Shown here: piece by piece, positions 20,066 through 22,930 of the stretch | Layout of the letters: every line of letters starts with the position of its first letter | Numbering within the stretch: the first letter of the stretch is position 1 | Source: Candidatus Dojkabacteria bacterium UBA2177 | GTDB lineage: Bacteria; Patescibacteriota; Dojkabacteria; SC72 | NCBI GenBank assembly: GCA_002328805.1 | Contig: DCVX01000001.1 | Span: 1-22,930, forward strand | Length of the DNA: 22,930 nt | Direction of reading: 5' to 3' | Position numbers and translations under genes: made by a program | Notes under the pieces: generated by a model | Database searches by the model: none | Told to the model about the DNA's origin: nothing | What the model saw: the letters and a program-made list of their open reading frames with translations, nothing else

Positions 20066-22672
20066 ATGAGCGAAACTCCAATGATGAAACAGTATCTGGG
20101 TTTTAAAAAGCAATATCCAGATAAAATAGTTCTATTTAGAATGGGTGACTTCTTTGAAACATTTGGTGAAGATGCCAAAATAACTTCCAAGGTTCTCAAT
20201 ATAACGCTTACTAAAAGAAATAAAACAAAGAATGCTACCCTACTCGCTGGATTCCCACATAAAGCAATAGATCAGTATCTTCCTAAGTTGATTAAAGGAG
20301 GTTACTGTGTTGTAGTGGTTGACCAATTAGAAGATCCCAAATTGGCCAAAGGGATAGTAAAAAGAGGTGTTACCAGAATAGTTACCCCTGGGACTTTAGA
20401 TGGAGAACAAGCTAGTAGTGTAAAAGATTCATACTTAGCTGCAATATATCAAGACAAGAAAAAAATAAGTATTTCACTTTGTGATTTATCTACAGGTAAA
20501 TTTCTCTTAATAAATGATGTTTCTCATAAGAATTTAATAAAACATGTTATCTCATCCTATTCCCCTGTTGAAATCTTGCTACTCGATGGAGAAGACCACT
20601 TGGAGATAGGAAACTTGCCCATTCAGTTTGTAGACAAATCTCTTAGAAACAGAGAATATTCCACAGAGTTAATTAAAAAATTCTATGAAATTAAAAATGT
20701 AAACTCTTTAGATATTGAAGAAGAAAGTGAGGATCTTGTTTCAGTTGCCATGATAATAAAGTACATAGAAGAAACACAGTTAATGGATCCTTCGCACATA
20801 ATGAAGCCAAGAAGGGTCAAATTGAATAAAAGAATGGTTCTAGATTCATTTACAATTGATAATCTTGAATTAGTATCTAATTCTTACACAGGAGATATAG
20901 AAAACTCCCTCTTTTCTGTTATAGATAGAACGGAAACTCCTATGGGTAGGCGCCTACTCTACTCTTGGATATTAAATCCACTAATAGAAAAGAAAGAGAT
21001 AGACCAGAGATTAAATCTCGTAGAGAAGTTTGTAGAAAACAAGAAGATATTGCAGGAAACCAGAGAGAAGTTCAGAGATATAAATGATATAGAAAGGATA
21101 GTTGGAAAGATAGGGCTTGGGAGAGTTAATGCGAGAGATATGAAAGCACTACAAGGTTCATTAGAAAACTCCTTAGAAGTAATAAATATTCTTAGAGAAG
21201 ATTTGAAAACTCCCTGTAAGGAAATAGAAACAAAAGTCATAGAGGAACTTATACAGAAGATAGATAAAACTATCAAAGAAGATCCTCCTGTAACAATAAT
21301 GGAGGGAGGAATAATAAAAGAAGGTTTTAACGAAGAGGTAGACGAATTAAGAAGTCTTACTGGAGATAGTAAATCTTGGATAAAAGATTTTGAGAGAGAG
21401 GAAAAAGAGAGAACAGGGATTCCCTCTTTGAAAGTTAGTTTTAATAAAGTTTTTGGCTATTACATAGAGGTCACCAAAACACATCAAGAGAAAGTCCCAG
21501 ATAGATACATAAGAAAACAAACACTTGTAAATTCTGAGAGATATATAACAGAGGAGTTAAAGGAAAAGGAGATTATAATACTAAATGCACAAGAAAAGAT
21601 TTTTGAATTGGAATATGAGATATTTATTAAATTCCGAGATACTTTTATTCCCTTTATCCCGCAACTTCAACAACTTTCAGCAACAGTTGCAAGAATAGAT
21701 GTACTATCTGGTTTTGCCAAGATTTCTCTTGATTCTGACTATGTTAAGCCAGAGATATATGAAATGGGAGAAAAAGATGGTGTAATAAATATAATCAATG
21801 GGAGACACCCTCTGGTCGAAAGTCTTTCTGGCGAGGAGTTTATATCTAATGATACATATCTAGACCTAAAGGGTTCCAACATGGCAATCCTTACAGGTCC
21901 AAATATGTCTGGTAAATCCACATACATTAGACAGGTCGCAACGATTGTTCTTCTTGCCCAGATAGGAAGCTTTGTTCCTGCTAAAAGTGCTGAGATATCT
22001 CTAGTAGATAGAATATTTACTAGAGTTGGAGCCTCAGATGATTTAAGTAGAGGACGAAGTACCTTTATGGTTGAAATGGATGAAGCTGCAAATATTATAA
22101 ACAATGCTACAAAATACAGTCTAATAATCCTAGATGAGATTGGTAGAGGAACGAGTACCTACGATGGTGTAAGTATCGCTTGGGCGCTGTCTGAATATAT
22201 TATTACAGAATTAAAAGCTAGAAGTCTGTTTGCTACGCACTACCACGAATTACTTAAACTTGCAGAGAAGTTCCCAGAGAGTGTTAAAAATTACAATGTT
22301 CTTGTTGAGGAAAATATTGAGGAGGGCACCGTTATATTCTTAAGAAAAATTGTTGAGGGAGGAACAGATAGAAGTTATGGTATTTATGTTGCTAAAATGG
22401 CAGGTCTCCCTAATAAGGTTATAAAGAGAGCAAACGAGATTCTTGAGAGTTTTGAACAGAAGAACATGTTTACAAAAAGTGGTGATGTTAGAGAAGCAAC
22501 AATAGAGAAAGTAGGAGGGAAAAAGGGTAAGAGTATAGAAAATGGTTTTCAGTATCCTCTGTTTACAGCAAAAGAGTCGGAAATTGAAAAAGAGATACAG
22601 GATTTAGATATAGATAACCTTACTCCAATAGAAGCTTTGAATAAAATCTCCGAGTGGAGAAAGAAGATTTAG
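20066..22672 (+). CDS. mutS: DNA mismatch repair protein MutS
   Basis: This 868-aa MutS1 binds mismatches and small loops. The N-terminal mismatch-reading motif is GDFFETF, giving Phe29-x-Glu31 (Phe-x-Glu as required). Connector, core lever and clamp regions follow (RTETPMGRRLLYSWILNP; FGYYIEVTKTH). The ABC-type ATPase has Walker A GPNMSGKST (611-619), the signature region, Walker B with Asp690-Glu (LIILDEIGRGTSTYDG) and the His loop FATHYHEL. The C-terminus ends in the normal helix-turn-helix dimerisation region. It appears complete and functional. No mutL is adjacent. Its promoter predicts a leaderless mRNA. Confidence 0.97.
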   Translation: MSETPMMKQYLGFKKQYPDKIVLFRMGDFFETFGEDAKITSKVLNITLTKRNKTKNATLLAGFPHKAIDQYLPKLIKGGYCVVVVDQLEDPKLAKGIVKRGVTRIVTPGTLDGEQASSVKDSYLAAIYQDKKKISISLCDLSTGKFLLINDVSHKNLIKHVISSYSPVEILLLDGEDHLEIGNLPIQFVDKSLRNREYSTELIKKFYEIKNVNSLDIEEESEDLVSVAMIIKYIEETQLMDPSHIMKPRRVKLNKRMVLDSFTIDNLELVSNSYTGDIENSLFSVIDRTETPMGRRLLYSWILNPLIEKKEIDQRLNLVEKFVENKKILQETREKFRDINDIERIVGKIGLGRVNARDMKALQGSLENSLEVINILREDLKTPCKEIETKVIEELIQKIDKTIKEDPPVTIMEGGIIKEGFNEEVDELRSLTGDSKSWIKDFEREEKERTGIPSLKVSFNKVFGYYIEVTKTHQEKVPDRYIRKQTLVNSERYITEELKEKEIIILNAQEKIFELEYEIFIKFRDTFIPFIPQLQQLSATVARIDVLSGFAKISLDSDYVKPEIYEMGEKDGVINIINGRHPLVESLSGEEFISNDTYLDLKGSNMAILTGPNMSGKSTYIRQVATIVLLAQIGSFVPAKSAEISLVDRIFTRVGASDDLSRGRSTFMVEMDEAANIINNATKYSLIILDEIGRGTSTYDGVSIAWALSEYIITELKARSLFATHYHELLKLAEKFPESVKNYNVLVEENIEEGTVIFLRKIVEGGTDRSYGIYVAKMAGLPNKVIKRANEILESFEQKNMFTKSGDVREATIEKVGGKKGKSIENGFQYPLFTAKESEIEKEIQDLDIDNLTPIEALNKISEWRKKI

Positions 22673-22726
22673 TGATTAGTGAAGAGGAGCTAGTAGAACA
22701 AATCTTTTGTAGAAAAAGAATCCATT

Positions 22727-22930
22727 TTAGACTGTGATGTAGTAACCTCTACCATATTTATTCCCTATTACATTGACCCCAGTGCAGGTAATAAATTTTT
22801 CTCGAATCCTCTGGACATAGATTCTTACACTCTCTGTTTTATAAGTCTTATCTGTTTTATTCTCAAGTCCTCTTTTAATATCTTCACATCTTAGATATCT
22901 TCCTTCTTTCATTAGCAATGATAAAAGGGC
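22727..22930 (-). CDS. OmpR/PhoB-type winged-helix regulator (partial, C-terminus)
   Basis: The frame is open from the right edge to a TAA at 22727-22729 and gives 67 codons. The sequence matches the C-terminal transcriptional-regulator winged helix: LLMKEGRYLRCEDIKRGL (helices before the recognition helix), SVRIYVQRIREKF (recognition helix, compare VDVHISRLRKKL) and VIGNKYGRGYYITV (the C-terminal hairpin wing, compare TVRGRGYRF). The N-terminal part, presumably a receiver domain, lies outside the window. It is convergent with mutS, with a 54-nt gap that contains no clear terminator. Confidence 0.8.
   Translation of the reverse strand, partial: ALLSLLMKEGRYLRCEDIKRGLENKTDKTYKTESVRIYVQRIREKFITCTGVNVIGNKYGRGYYITV

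Noticed and set aside
1..22930. Mobile element, prophage or transferred island
   Set aside because: No transposase, integrase, terminal inverted repeats or target duplications were seen, the tRNA has no adjacent integrase or repeated 3' end, and base composition looks even by eye.

Overview
The window suggests a small-genome, AT-rich bacterium of the Candidate Phyla Radiation (Patescibacteria). The evidence is indirect. Genes are tightly packed and often overlap, and Shine-Dalgarno sequences are rare. The type IV pilus genes are limited to inner-membrane parts (PilM/N/O plus prepilins), a sortase and membrane-anchored Ig-like protein are present, the trigger factor has lost its PPIase domain, and the one tRNA has no encoded CCA. 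Several starts seem to lie 0-8 nt from the expected transcription start of a recognisable promoter. The genetic code is standard: no long gene contains an internal UGA. I cannot fix the lineage within the CPR from sequence alone.

Layout. (1) 1-4271, plus strand: a type IV pilus block. It holds the tail of an upstream gene, two prepilin-like proteins, a stand-alone receiver-domain protein, then pilM-pilN-pilO behind their own promoter. (2) 4297-6325, minus strand: a compact translation/RNA-processing run, transcribed rpmF-nusB-rnc-rpsP-khpA, with a strong extra promoter in front of rpsP. (3) 6412-9550, minus strand: a two-gene operon of a small membrane protein and a membrane-anchored Clp/Hsp100-type double AAA+ protein that lacks a recognisable ClpP-docking tripeptide and middle domain. 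(4) 9641-11307, plus strand: dus followed by a HAD-like protein. (5) 11316-11990: tRNA-Val(GAC) on the minus strand, divergent from a 37-codon ORF overlapping a Doc/Fic-family toxin-like gene; the two promoters interlock. (6) 12063-15061, minus strand: sortase, trigger factor, clpP and an unknown 173-aa protein. (7) 15161-19984, plus strand: an Ig-like anchored surface protein with a terminator hairpin, an AI-2E-family membrane protein, and an 847-aa phosphoenolpyruvate-synthase-like protein that has lost its phospho-histidine and barrel catalytic motifs. (8) 20066-22672, plus strand: mutS. (9) 22727-22930, minus strand: the C-terminal winged-helix part of an OmpR/PhoB-type regulator, cut by the window edge.

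Functionally, this is core genome (translation, protein folding and turnover, DNA repair, surface appendages) rather than a mobile island. I see no insertion sequence, CRISPR array or prophage. The most unusual items are the inactive-looking PEP-synthase homologue, the membrane-tethered Hsp100 with its small partner, the 37-aa ORF preceding the Doc-like gene, and a recurring promoter arrangement that predicts many leaderless mRNAs.
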